Positions 44,823 to 54,400 of a DNA stretch of 64,000 nucleotides are shown here, in pieces. A program made the translations under genes and the position numbers. Every line of letters starts with the position of its first letter. Position 1 is the stretch's first letter. The notes beneath the pieces are model-generated. The model was not told the origin of the DNA. It was given only the letters and a program-made list of their open reading frames with translations, and searched no databases. Source of the DNA: Nevskia sp. (GTDB taxonomy: Bacteria; Pseudomonadota; Gammaproteobacteria; Nevskiales; Nevskiaceae); assembly GCF_021732705.1 (NCBI RefSeq), contig NZ_JAKFUM010000005.1, positions 1 through 64,000 on the forward strand, in the 5' to 3' direction.

Positions 44823-45187
44823 GGCGACCCGCTCAGCGCCCATCGGCCAACAAACGGGCGAGTCCTGCTTCCGTCAATCGCAACGCATTCGCCCGGTGTG
44901 CCGCTCGGTCGAGCGTGTGCTGCGGGCGATGCGCGCAACACGCGCGCAACGCTTCGTCATCGTCCGCAGGGACCATCACCCCGAACACGGCGGGTCACTC
45001 GAACCGGCGCTTATTGATCGAGGTCGATGAACTCGCCGAAACGGGTTCTCGCGTCATTTGCAGTGACGGTTTGCAGGGGGCTTCCCGTCGCCACGCGGTT
45101 GGATCAAACCCGTCGAATCGTTCGAATGCAATGAATGGTTCGAGGTCCCAACGCCGGCATTCACGGCATGGAACCCCGATTTCCATA
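44823..45187. other. Low-information stretch between the PIN remnant and acnA
   Basis: About 365 nt. A minus-strand frame of about 50 codons ends at 44833 (ending LTEAGLARLLADGR), just ahead of the PIN remnant, and might be what is left of its antitoxin; I cannot confirm it. Nothing else is recognisable. The DNA is less GC-rich than its flanks. Confidence 0.3.
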
Positions 45188-47896
45188 TCAGCCCGCCATC
45201 TGCCGCAACATGTATGGCAGCACGCCGCCATGACGGTAGTAGGCCCACTCGACCGGCGTGTTGATGCGGACCTTCGCAGTGAAGGTCGTTGCACTGCCGT
45301 CACGCTTGGTGGCGGTGACGCTCACGGTGGTCGCCCCATCGACCAGCCCGTCGAAGTCGAACACTTCGCTGCCGTCGAGCCCGAGCGTGGCGACACTCTG
45401 GCCGTAGACGAAGTTCAGCGGCAGCACGCCCATGCCGACCAGATTGGCGCGGTGGATGCGCTCGAAGCTTTCGCTGATCACGGCCTTGACGCCCAGCAGC
45501 AGCGTGCCCTTCGCGGCCCAGTCGCGCGACGAGCCGGTGCCGTATTCCTTGCCGGCCAGCACCACCAGCGGCGTCCCGGCGACGGCGTAGCGCATCGCCA
45601 CGTCGTAGATCGGCTCGACCGGACCTGCCGCGCCGCCGTCGAAGTGCCGGGAAACGCCGCCTTCCACGCCGGGCGTCATTGCGTTCTTGATGCGCGTGTT
45701 GGCGAAGGTGCCGCGCATCATGATTTCGTGATTGCCGCGGCGGCTGCCGAAGCTGTTGAAATCGGCGCGCTGCACGCCGTGCGCTTCGAGGTAACGACCG
45801 GCTGGCCCGTCCTTCTTGATGTCGCCGGCGGGCGAGATGTGGTCGGTCGTGATCGAATCGCCGAGCACGGCCAGGGCACGCGCGCCGCGGATCACGGGAA
45901 TGCCGGGCGGCGTCATCGTCATGCCGGTGAAGTACGGCGGATTCTGGATGTAGGTCGATTCCGTGCTCCACGGATAGGTATCCGACTTCGCGACCTGAAT
46001 GCCCTGCCAGCGGGCATCGCCTTTCAGCACGTCGCCATAGCTCGCCTTGAACAGGTCGGCGGTGACCGCCTGCGCGACCACGGCCTGGATGTCGGCATTG
46101 CTCGGCCAGATGTCCTTGAGCCACACCGACTCGCCGTCGGCGCCGTGACCGATCGGCTCGGCAGCGAGGTCGAGATCGGTGGTGCCCGCGATCGCGTACG
46201 CGACGACCAGTGGCGGACTCGCGAGGTAGTTCATCCGCACGTCCTGATGGACGCGGCCTTCGAAATTGCGATTGCCGGACAGCACCGCGCTGACGCTGAG
46301 GGTGTGGTCCTGGATCGCACGGCCGATCGGCTCGTTCAGCGGGCCGGAATTGCCGATGCAGGTGGTGCAGCCATAGGCCGCGACATGGAAGCCGAGGTAT
46401 TCGAGATCCTCGATCAGCCCGGCCTTCTTCAGGTATTCGGTCACGGCCTTGGAGCCCGGCGCCAGCGAGGTCTTGACCCATGGCTGGGTTTTCAGGCCCA
46501 GCGCCCGGGCCTTGCGCGCCAGCAGCCCGGCGCCGATCAGCACGCTCGGGTTCGAGGTATTCGTGCAACTGGTGATCGCCGCGATCACCACGGCGCCATC
46601 CTTCAGTTCGTAGGTCTGGTCGCGATCGGTGACGGTAGCCGGTCCCTTCGAGGGCCGCGCCTTCTGCTCGGCCTCGAAGGCCTTGCGGAAATTCGCCTTC
46701 ATGCTCGAGAGCAGCACCCGGTCCTGCGGGCGCTTCGGCCCGGCGAGGCTCGGCTGGATCGCCGACAGGTCGAGATGCAGCACGTCGCTGTACTCGGCTT
46801 CCGGTGAGTCCGGCGTCCACCACAGGCCTTGCGCCCGGGCATAGGCCTCGACCACGGCGATCTGCTGCTCGCTGCGCCCGGTCAGGCGCAGGTAGTTCAG
46901 GGTTTCGACGTCGATCGGGAAGATGCCGCAGGTCGCGCCGTACTCCGGCGCCATGTTGGCGATGGTATTGCGATCGCTCGCGGTCAGGTTCGCAAGGCCC
47001 GGGCCGAAGAACTCGACGAATTTCTCGACCACGCCGCGCTTGCGCAGCGTCTCGGTGACGGTCAGCACGAGGTCGGTCGCCGTGGCGCCTTCGGCCAGCT
47101 TGCCGGTGACGCGGACGCCGATCACTTCCGGCATCAGCATCGACGACGGCTGGCCGAGCATCGCGGCTTCTGCCTCGATGCCGCCGACGCCCCAGCCGAG
47201 CACGCCGATGCCGTTGACCATCGTCGTGTGACTGTCGGTGCCGAAGCAGGAATCCGGGTAGAGCATCGGTACCGCCGCCGTGCCGTCCGCGTCGGGCAGG
47301 CCGTCCGCATTCTCGAACACGACGCGCGCCAGATACTCGATGTTGACCTGATGGACGATGCCGGTATCCGGCGGCACGGCAGTGAAGTTCTTCAGCGCCT
47401 GCTGACCCCATCGCAGGAAGGTGTAGCGCTCCTCATTGCGCTGGAATTCGACCTTGGCGTTGAGGTCCAGCGCGTCTTTCGAGCCATAGTGGTCGATCAT
47501 CACCGAGTGGTCGATGACCAGCTCCACCGGGCACAGCGGGTTGACCTTCGTGGCATCGCCGCCGAGCGTGGTGATGGCATCGCGCATCGCGGCCAGGTCC
47601 ACCACGCAGGGCACGCCAGTGAAGTCCTGCAGGATGACGCGGGCCGGCGTGAAATTGATGTCCTTTGCCGGCAGTTGCCTGAGATCGGCTGTCGCCAGCG
47701 TCTTGATGTCGTCGGCGGTCGTGTTCAGACCGTCTTCATGGCGCAGCAGGTTCTCAAGCAGCACCTTGTACGAGTACGGCAGGCGATCCAGCCGCCAGCC
47801 CGCGCCGAGCGCTGCCGAAAGCTTCGCAAGCTGGTGATAACGGTAGTGGCGAGCGCCGACGACGAGGTCGGTCAGGCTGCTGAAACTGTTGGTCAT
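45188..47896 (-). CDS. acnA: Aconitate hydratase A
   Basis: 902 residues, the size of AcnA. The iron-sulphur cysteines are in TSCTNTSNPSV and GCTTCIGNSGPL; LPLNFVYGQS and GKEYGTGSSRDWAAKGT are the swivel-domain signatures. The ATG at 47896 has AGGAGA ahead of it. It converts citrate and isocitrate in the TCA cycle and related proteins also bind mRNA when the cluster is lost. The last 5' neighbour is the CalB-like lipase gene on the same strand, 191 nt away, with no sign of a shared transcript. Confidence 0.96.
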   Translation of the reverse strand: MTNSFSSLTDLVVGARHYRYHQLAKLSAALGAGWRLDRLPYSYKVLLENLLRHEDGLNTTADDIKTLATADLRQLPAKDINFTPARVILQDFTGVPCVVDLAAMRDAITTLGGDATKVNPLCPVELVIDHSVMIDHYGSKDALDLNAKVEFQRNEERYTFLRWGQQALKNFTAVPPDTGIVHQVNIEYLARVVFENADGLPDADGTAAVPMLYPDSCFGTDSHTTMVNGIGVLGWGVGGIEAEAAMLGQPSSMLMPEVIGVRVTGKLAEGATATDLVLTVTETLRKRGVVEKFVEFFGPGLANLTASDRNTIANMAPEYGATCGIFPIDVETLNYLRLTGRSEQQIAVVEAYARAQGLWWTPDSPEAEYSDVLHLDLSAIQPSLAGPKRPQDRVLLSSMKANFRKAFEAEQKARPSKGPATVTDRDQTYELKDGAVVIAAITSCTNTSNPSVLIGAGLLARKARALGLKTQPWVKTSLAPGSKAVTEYLKKAGLIEDLEYLGFHVAAYGCTTCIGNSGPLNEPIGRAIQDHTLSVSAVLSGNRNFEGRVHQDVRMNYLASPPLVVAYAIAGTTDLDLAAEPIGHGADGESVWLKDIWPSNADIQAVVAQAVTADLFKASYGDVLKGDARWQGIQVAKSDTYPWSTESTYIQNPPYFTGMTMTPPGIPVIRGARALAVLGDSITTDHISPAGDIKKDGPAGRYLEAHGVQRADFNSFGSRRGNHEIMMRGTFANTRIKNAMTPGVEGGVSRHFDGGAAGPVEPIYDVAMRYAVAGTPLVVLAGKEYGTGSSRDWAAKGTLLLGVKAVISESFERIHRANLVGMGVLPLNFVYGQSVATLGLDGSEVFDFDGLVDGATTVSVTATKRDGSATTFTAKVRINTPVEWAYYRHGGVLPYMLRQMAG

Positions 47897-48087
47897 GGGG
47901 CTCTCCTGGCGCAAAAGACGCACCGAGTATGCACCTGCACTGTTTCACGGCACTGCCGGTCGAGACGGCAGGCGGCGCGATCAGGGGCGCCGCCGCCTGA
48001 CGTCGCTACCGCTACCGGTCGCGCCGGCCATCGACGAGGCCCGCAGAGGCGGACGCGGCGACTGTCGACGCAGCTGGCCCGCTCGCG

Positions 48088-49173
48088 TCACGGTGCGGAC
48101 GAGGCGCGGGCGTACGGCATCAGCGGCGGCTCTTCGGATGCCAGATGCAGTTGTGGCAGGCCGGTCTGCAGATCCTGCGCGACAATGGCCAGCAGATTGC
48201 GCACGACCGGCGCCTGCAGCGATGCACGGAGATCGACCGGCAGCAGCCGGCACAGGGCCGCGGAGCTGCCCGCCCGCGCGACATCGGCCGGTCCTGGGTT
48301 GCCGATCGCGTCCAGCGCCAGCGCGAAGGCGAGCGTGTCGGTCGTCCCGATGCTCAGGTGTTCCGCCAGATGGCCGCGACAGACGTCCTGCAGCAGGATA
48401 TTGCTGCGATCCGGATTGCTGGCAGAAGGTTCGAGCGCAGCGGTGGCGATCGGCGCGACCGGCTGCACCAATTGATCGAACCGGGTGTAGATCGATGTGT
48501 AGGCGATGCTGCCCGGCGTCTCGTCGCCCTGATTGAGCGTGGTGACGAAATCCGAATCGGGCAGGAACTGGTAGATCGACTCGGGCAGCAGGCCCAGCGG
48601 CAGGCGCCGCAAGATCGGCAGGTTGACCAGCCCGCCGGCCAGCGCGAACGGGATCGCCACCGTGGTGCCGTGATTCGGGCCCGCCAGCATCACGAAGTCA
48701 TCCACCGCTTCGCGCGCGGAAGGCCAGAATTTCAGCGCCCAGCGCGGCATCGTCGCGCCCTGGCTGTGTCCGATCATGGCGACCTTGCGACCGGTCTGCG
48801 CATGCATCCGGCGCAGCGCGCTGACGATGTATTCGGCAGAGATCTGCTGATCGACGAGGCCACGGTCCGGATAGGTCACGATGCAGACGTCGTAACCCAG
48901 CGCCACCAGCTGCGGCGTGTAGAAGAACGTGTACTCGTCGGCGCCGGTGGCCCCGGTGCCGTGCACCAGCAGCACGGCGGGCTTGTCGGGATGGCTGAAC
49001 GGCGTGCAGTGCAGGGCGCTGTCGAGCGTCGCCTGCGGCACCGTCAGCGGCGGGTCCTGGGCGAGCACGGCTGCTTGGGCGCGCGGAGCGGCTGTTGCGG
49101 CGGTGCCGATGGCGGTCGTCGCGAGCAGCAGGCTGCCCAGCAGACGGATGACAAGACGTCGATCGGTATTCAT
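48088..49173 (-). CDS. Secreted lipase of the Candida antarctica lipase B type
   Basis: 361 residues from MNTDRRLVIR at 49173 (AAGGAG ahead). A signal peptide of about 35 residues (LLGSLLLATTAIGTAATAAP) indicates export. The catalytic serine is S137 in MIGHSQGATMPRW; FDQLVQP and the following GHLAEH fit the Asp and His of the triad. The mature part resembles CalB in order: ATLDSALHC, KPAVLLVHGTGATG, LGYDVCIV and the AGPNHGT loop. An alpha/beta hydrolase acting on esters or lipids; natural substrate unknown. Confidence 0.85.
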   Translation of the reverse strand: MNTDRRLVIRLLGSLLLATTAIGTAATAAPRAQAAVLAQDPPLTVPQATLDSALHCTPFSHPDKPAVLLVHGTGATGADEYTFFYTPQLVALGYDVCIVTYPDRGLVDQQISAEYIVSALRRMHAQTGRKVAMIGHSQGATMPRWALKFWPSAREAVDDFVMLAGPNHGTTVAIPFALAGGLVNLPILRRLPLGLLPESIYQFLPDSDFVTTLNQGDETPGSIAYTSIYTRFDQLVQPVAPIATAALEPSASNPDRSNILLQDVCRGHLAEHLSIGTTDTLAFALALDAIGNPGPADVARAGSSAALCRLLPVDLRASLQAPVVRNLLAIVAQDLQTGLPQLHLASEEPPLMPYARASSAP

Positions 49174-49304
49174 CAGCGCTCCTTCCTTTGAGTCGTTTGG
49201 TGATGGCAACGGTACCGCTATCCGGAATCTGCACATCCGGACTCTAGCGCGGGCACGGTGCGCTTTCGATGTCGTGGGGCGACAGGGAATTGCTCCCGTG
49301 CGCC

Positions 49305-49336
49305 ATCGAGTTTCCAGATCGAGTTTCCAGATCGAG
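49305..49336 (+). repeat. Short direct repeat ahead of the histidine kinase gene
   Basis: ATCGAGTTTCCAG occurs twice in tandem, followed by ATCGAG. A 13-nt unit in the intergenic region between the lipase and histidine kinase genes. Confidence 0.8.
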
Positions 49337-49453
49337 CGCGGATCGCGAACATCGACCCGCGGCTGCTCCGATGGCTCCATGACGGCGTGCAGTCGCGTCC
49401 GCTTTTCTACCGATGACGCGCGGGCACGGGTTAGCCTTCACGGTCGGCGCGCT

Positions 49454-49495
49454 GCCGTTCGCGCGTTGCCGTTCGCGCGTTGCCGTTCGCGCGTT
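49454..49495 (+). repeat. 3 x 14-bp tandem repeat in the leader of the histidine kinase gene
   Basis: GCCGTTCGCGCGTT repeated three times exactly, ending 40 nt before the GTG start. It may be a slippage-prone spacer or binding array. The rest of 49174-49535 shows no gene. Confidence 0.9.
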
Positions 49496-49535
49496 GCCGC
49501 CCGCGCATCCTCCGGACCTCTGACAGGAACTTCCC

Positions 49536-50852
49536 GTGCCCCGCCGCATTTCCCTGCAAGGCAAGCTCGCCGCCGCACTCGCGCTCGCGGCCGGCGTCGG
49601 CGTGCTGCTCGGTGCGGCGCTGACGACCTGGCTCGGCGAATGGCGGCTGGCCGTGCTGCTGTCGCTGGTCGCGGCGCTGCCGTTCGTGCTGTGGGCGGCA
49701 CAGCGGATGATCGAACCGGTGGCGCAACTGCTGCGCGGCCTGACCGGGCTCGTCGACAGCTATCGCGACGGCGATTTCAGCATTTCGCTGGCCACCGATC
49801 GCACCGACGAGCTCGGCGATCTGACATCGGCGCACAACCGGCTGGGCAGCACGCTGCGCGAGCAGCGGCAGGGACTGGTGCAGCGGGAACTGCTGCTCGA
49901 TACCGTGGTTCAGAACACGCCGGTGGCGCTGGTGCTGGTCGATGCCGGCAACCGCGTGGCGTATGCGAACCTGGCAGCGCGCCATCTGTTCCATGAAGGC
50001 CGGGCCATGAACGGCCATGATTTCCTGAGCGTGCTCAGCCAGTGTCCGGCGGCACTGCGCGATGCCGTGGCGAACGGCGAGGATGCGCTGTTCGGCGTCG
50101 AGATCGACGGCGCCGAGGAGATGTATCACGCATCCCAGCGAGGCTTCCGGCTGGCCAATCAACCGCATCGCCTGATGCTGTTCCGGCGGATGACGCGGGA
50201 ACTTTCGCGGCAGGAAGTGGCGACCTGGAAGAAGGTGATCCGGGTCATCAGCCACGAGTTGAACAACTCGCTGGCGCCGATCTCGTCGATGGCGCATTCC
50301 GGTGCCGAGCTGACGCGGCGTGGCGACCTCGCTCGGGTGGCGACGGTATTCACCGCGATCAGCGAGCGCGTGCAGCACCTGCATGGTTTCATCAGTGGTT
50401 ACGCGAGCTTTGCCAAGCTGCCGGCGCCGCGCCTGCAGCAGGTGGAATGGCAGACCTTTCTCGACGGCCTCCACGAGCAGTGTCCGTTCCGCTTCGAAGG
50501 CGCGGTACCGAACGAACCCGGCTGGTTCGACGTGGCCCAGCTCGAGCAGGTGCTGATCAATGTGCTTCGCAACGCGCACGAGTCCGGCAGCGCCGCGGAC
50601 GACGTGCAGCTGTCGGTGCTGAAAGTGGCGGCGGAGTGGCGCATCGAGGTGCGCGATGCCGGCCCCGGCATGAGCGAGCAGGTGCTGGCCAATGCGCTGC
50701 TGCCGTTCTATTCGACCAAGCGCAGCGGTACCGGGCTGGGTCTGGCGCTGGCACGCGAGATCATCGAGGCGCATGGCGGCAGGATCACGCTGGGCAATCT
50801 CGAACGTGGCGGGCTGCGCGTGAGCCTGACGCTGCCGGCCGCCGCACGCTGA
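49536..50852 (+). CDS. Membrane sensor histidine kinase, NtrY-like
   Basis: 438 residues, GTG start with AGGA ahead. Two membrane helices (about 11-31 and 36-56), a HAMP segment, a PAS domain (about 115-225), and the kinase core: phosphoacceptor H240 in ISHELNNSLAPIS, N box NVLRNAHESG, DAGPGMSE and TKRSGTGLGLALAREI. HELNNSLAPI is an NtrY-type H box. No response regulator gene is next to it, so it is an orphan here. The signal is unknown. Confidence 0.92.
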   Translation: MPRRISLQGKLAAALALAAGVGVLLGAALTTWLGEWRLAVLLSLVAALPFVLWAAQRMIEPVAQLLRGLTGLVDSYRDGDFSISLATDRTDELGDLTSAHNRLGSTLREQRQGLVQRELLLDTVVQNTPVALVLVDAGNRVAYANLAARHLFHEGRAMNGHDFLSVLSQCPAALRDAVANGEDALFGVEIDGAEEMYHASQRGFRLANQPHRLMLFRRMTRELSRQEVATWKKVIRVISHELNNSLAPISSMAHSGAELTRRGDLARVATVFTAISERVQHLHGFISGYASFAKLPAPRLQQVEWQTFLDGLHEQCPFRFEGAVPNEPGWFDVAQLEQVLINVLRNAHESGSAADDVQLSVLKVAAEWRIEVRDAGPGMSEQVLANALLPFYSTKRSGTGLGLALAREIIEAHGGRITLGNLERGGLRVSLTLPAAAR

Positions 50853-51486
50853 GCAAGACATCAGGCGGCTGCTTCGGGCAAAGGATCGACATCAATCGGC
50901 CGCCAGCTCCGGCTGCAGTGCAGCACGGATCGCACTGTTTTCGTGCGCGCTGGAAATGGAGTCCAAGCTTTTCACATATTCACGACATCGTTGTTGGCTT
51001 TGCATCGTCGGCGTCGTGAAAAGTCAATCAGGAACTGGAAAAAGCCTGATTTGCCTGATTCGAATCCTGAAATTCTTGTGCTAGTGTCCTGTCATTCGTT
51101 TGCAATCAGGATGTCACTTGCGAGTGACTCCGGGCAGCGATCGGGAAGAGGTTCAGGGAGCCCACCATATTCACCTCGTGCGCACAGCCGGCGGCAAGCG
51201 CTTGTTTTTCGTCATCTTTGACGAATTTCACAGCGCGCCCGACCGTCTGCGCCAGTGATTCGTGTGCCGCGTCGACTCCACTGCTGCCTCCGCGCAACTC
51301 TCGACGGTCATTGGCCTTGTCCAGTGACCGTTGCCGCGTCTCGATCGCATTTCACCAAAACTTTACCAATGCCCGGGTGATTGTGCGGCACTTGAGGTTG
51401 TTTCTGCGTCACAACCAATCGTCGTCATTCATCGGTCGCTGATTCAAGCGCCGCTTCGACCGTTTCAGGGGATCGGGAGAATCAAC
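50853..51486. other. Long intergenic region upstream of the secreted subtilase
   Basis: 634 nt without a convincing gene, AT-richer than its flanks. It carries a cluster of AATCAGG sites (51026-51110, listed separately) and presumably the promoter of the 1410-aa protein. No terminator for the histidine kinase gene is evident. Confidence 0.5.
51026..51110. promoter_or_regulatory. Four copies of AATCAGG in both orientations
   Basis: AATCAGG at 51026-51032 and 51104-51110, its reverse complement CCTGATT at 51045-51051 and 51054-51060. Four exact 7-mers within 85 nt suggest a regulator's binding array, or a hairpin (the first and second pair). No factor is known to me for this motif. Confidence 0.4.
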
Positions 51487-54400
51487 ATGGCTCAACATTC
51501 AAGCAAGACATGGCAGCGGGTTCGGCATTCGTGCCGATCCGTGGCCGACACTCTGAAGCGGCGACTGAAGCCGGCGGCACCGCTGGCGCTCGGCTTGTTC
51601 GCATCGCTGTCGCTGGTCGGCAATGCCGGACTGCCGACATTCAACCCGGCACCGACGCCGTCTGCCGTGAGCACCGGCGACGTCCAGATGCAGCCGAGTG
51701 CAGCCGCGCAGATTGCGTTGCTGCAGTCGATCAAGGCAGCGAAGACGCCGATCCAGCAGAAGATCGATTCGCGCCTGTTCATGGGCATGATGAAGCAGAA
51801 GGGCGACGCCCGAATGGCGGCGCTTCCGGATTTCCGGTTCGTCAAGCCGGAGCGTGACGGGCGCGTGCCGGTCGACATCGTCATCGGCAAGAACACCGAC
51901 GTGCTGGCGGTCTGGGACAAGCTGAACGCCATCGATGCGACGATCATCACCGACAAGGGGGTGGTGTTCTCGTCGCGCACGGTCCGCGCCCGCGTCCGCA
52001 TGGACGATGTCGATGCGCTGGCCGCGATGGGTGAAGTCCGGAAGATCCGCATGGCGATCCCGGCTGTGACCAACGCGGCCACGCCGCCGCGGCAGCTCGG
52101 ACCGGTTGCCGCGCAGTCGTCGAACCCCGCGTCGACCCCGGTGGCCAACGCGCTGACCCGGTCACAGGGTGCCCGCACCCACGGCGCCGATACCGCGCGT
52201 TCGATCTACGGTACCAACGGTGCCGGCCAGACGATCTGCGTGCTGTCCGACGGTGCGACCTCGTATCAGGCTTCGCAGGCCTCGGGCGATCTGCCTCCGG
52301 GCAACCAGGTGTTCATCCTGCCCGGCCAGATCGGGACCGGCGATGAAGGCACGGCGATGATGGAAATCATCTACGACGTGGCGCCGGCGGCCCGCATCGG
52401 TTTCGCGACGGCGTTCACCAGCGAAGCCTCGTTCGCACAGAACATCCTGGATCTGGCAGCGGCAGGCTGCACGATCATCGTCGACGACATCATCTATCTC
52501 GACGAATCGCCGTTCCAGGACGGCCCGGTCGCGCAGTCCGTGAACACGGTCACTGCCAACGGCGTGCTGTACTTCTCGTCGGCCGGCAACGAAGGCAACC
52601 TCAGCGACGGCACCTCCGGCACCTGGGAAGGCAACTTCCTGGCGAGCACCGCGACGCCGCCGACCGTGCTGGCCGGCTCCGGCCCGTTGCACAACTTCGG
52701 CAATGGCGGCCAGTCGATCCTCGTGGCTGCCGGCAGTGCCAACACGCCGGTGATCCTGATCTGGGCCGAGCACTCGACCCTGACCGAAGGCTTCGCATCG
52801 ACCGACTACGACGTCTACGACCTGAACGGCGCGCTGACCACCGTGTTCGACATGAGCGCGGATGCGCAGGATGGCGTTGGCGGCGACGACTTCCCGATCG
52901 AGTTCATCGGCGGCGGCGCGTTCACCGGCGAACGTCTGGTGGTCGCGCGCTTTGCCGCCGGCAACACGACCAGCGCCCCGGCATTCAACATGATCCTGTT
53001 CCGCGGCCGCCTGGAAGCGGCGCTCGCGACCAGTGGCGCCACGCGCGGCCACAGTGCCGCCGCCAATGCCTTCAGCACGGCGGCAACGCCGGCCGCCACG
53101 GCGTTCAGCACGCCGCCGGGCGCGGGTCCGTTCCCGAACCTGTTCAGCAGCGCGAACCTGAGCGAGACCTTCTCGTCGGATGGTCCGCGTCGCATCATCC
53201 TGAGCCCGACCGGTGAAGAACTGACGCCAGGCAACCGCACGTTCAGCGGCGGTGTGCTGCGCCAGAAGCCGGACCTGACGGCGGCGGACGGCGTGTCGAC
53301 GTCGGCACCGGGCTTCGCCACCTTCTTCGGCACTTCGGCGGCCGCGCCGCACGCTGCGGCGATCGCCGGTCTCGTGCGTAGCGCGCTGCCGACGTTGACG
53401 CAGTCGCAGGTGCGCAACCTGCTGACCTCCACGGCGATCGACATCGAGGTGGCCGGAGTTGATCGCACCACCGGTGCCGGCATCGTGATGCCGGTTCCGG
53501 CGCTCCAGGCAGGCGGTGCGGTTGGCCAGCCGAGCCTGTCGGCCGGCACGGCGACGTATTCGCAAATCTATGGCGACAGCGATGGCGTGGTCGAAACCAA
53601 CGAGATCTTCGCGGTCACGCTGCCGCTGACCAATGTCGGCGCCGCGCCGGCCACCGGTCTGTCGGTCAGTCTGGGCAACGTGCCGTCGAACGTCACGGTG
53701 CTGACCGGCCCGGCTTCGTATCCGGATCTGGCGCCGGGCCAGACCGCGCCGAACGCGACGCCGATCGTGTTCCGGGTGGAACCGGCCTTCGTCTGCGGCA
53801 CGCCGATCGCCTTCAGCGCCGTTGCGAGCTACGGCGCGCCAACGAGCCCGCAGTCGTTCCCGCTGTCGGTCGGCACCGGTTCGCCGGGGCCGTCGCAGAC
53901 GTTCAGCTACACCACGCCGGTGGTCGCGATTCCGGATTCGCCGGGTGCCGCGATCAATGTTCCGTTGAACGTGTCTGGCCTCACCAGCCCGATCTCGGAC
54001 CTGAACTTCCGCTTCGACGGCGCCACCTGCAACGCCACCATCAACTCGACCACGGTGGGTCTGAATCACACCTGGGTCGGCGATCTGACCATCGGGCTGG
54101 TGTCCCCGAGCGGCACCGTGGTCAGCCTGATGAATCGTCCGGGTGGCACGGGCAACAGCGGCAACAACTTCTGCCAGACCTTGCTCGACGATGAAAGCAC
54201 CGGCATCAGCATCCAGAACATCGCGATTGCCAATGCGCCTTGGGTCGGTTCGTTCCGACCGGCTGCGCCGCTGAGCGGCTTCGACGGTCAGAGCGGCAAC
54301 GGCACGTGGCAACTGCGCGTGCAGGATCTGGCGGGCGGCGATCTCGGCAGCGTCCGAGCATTCTCGCTGCAGATCACCGGGTCGGCGGTCTGCAACGTGC

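Noticed and set aside
44833-44990. A ~50-codon frame ahead of the PIN remnant as an intact antitoxin gene
   Set aside because: No recognisable antitoxin motif and no ribosome-binding site; left as a possibility only.
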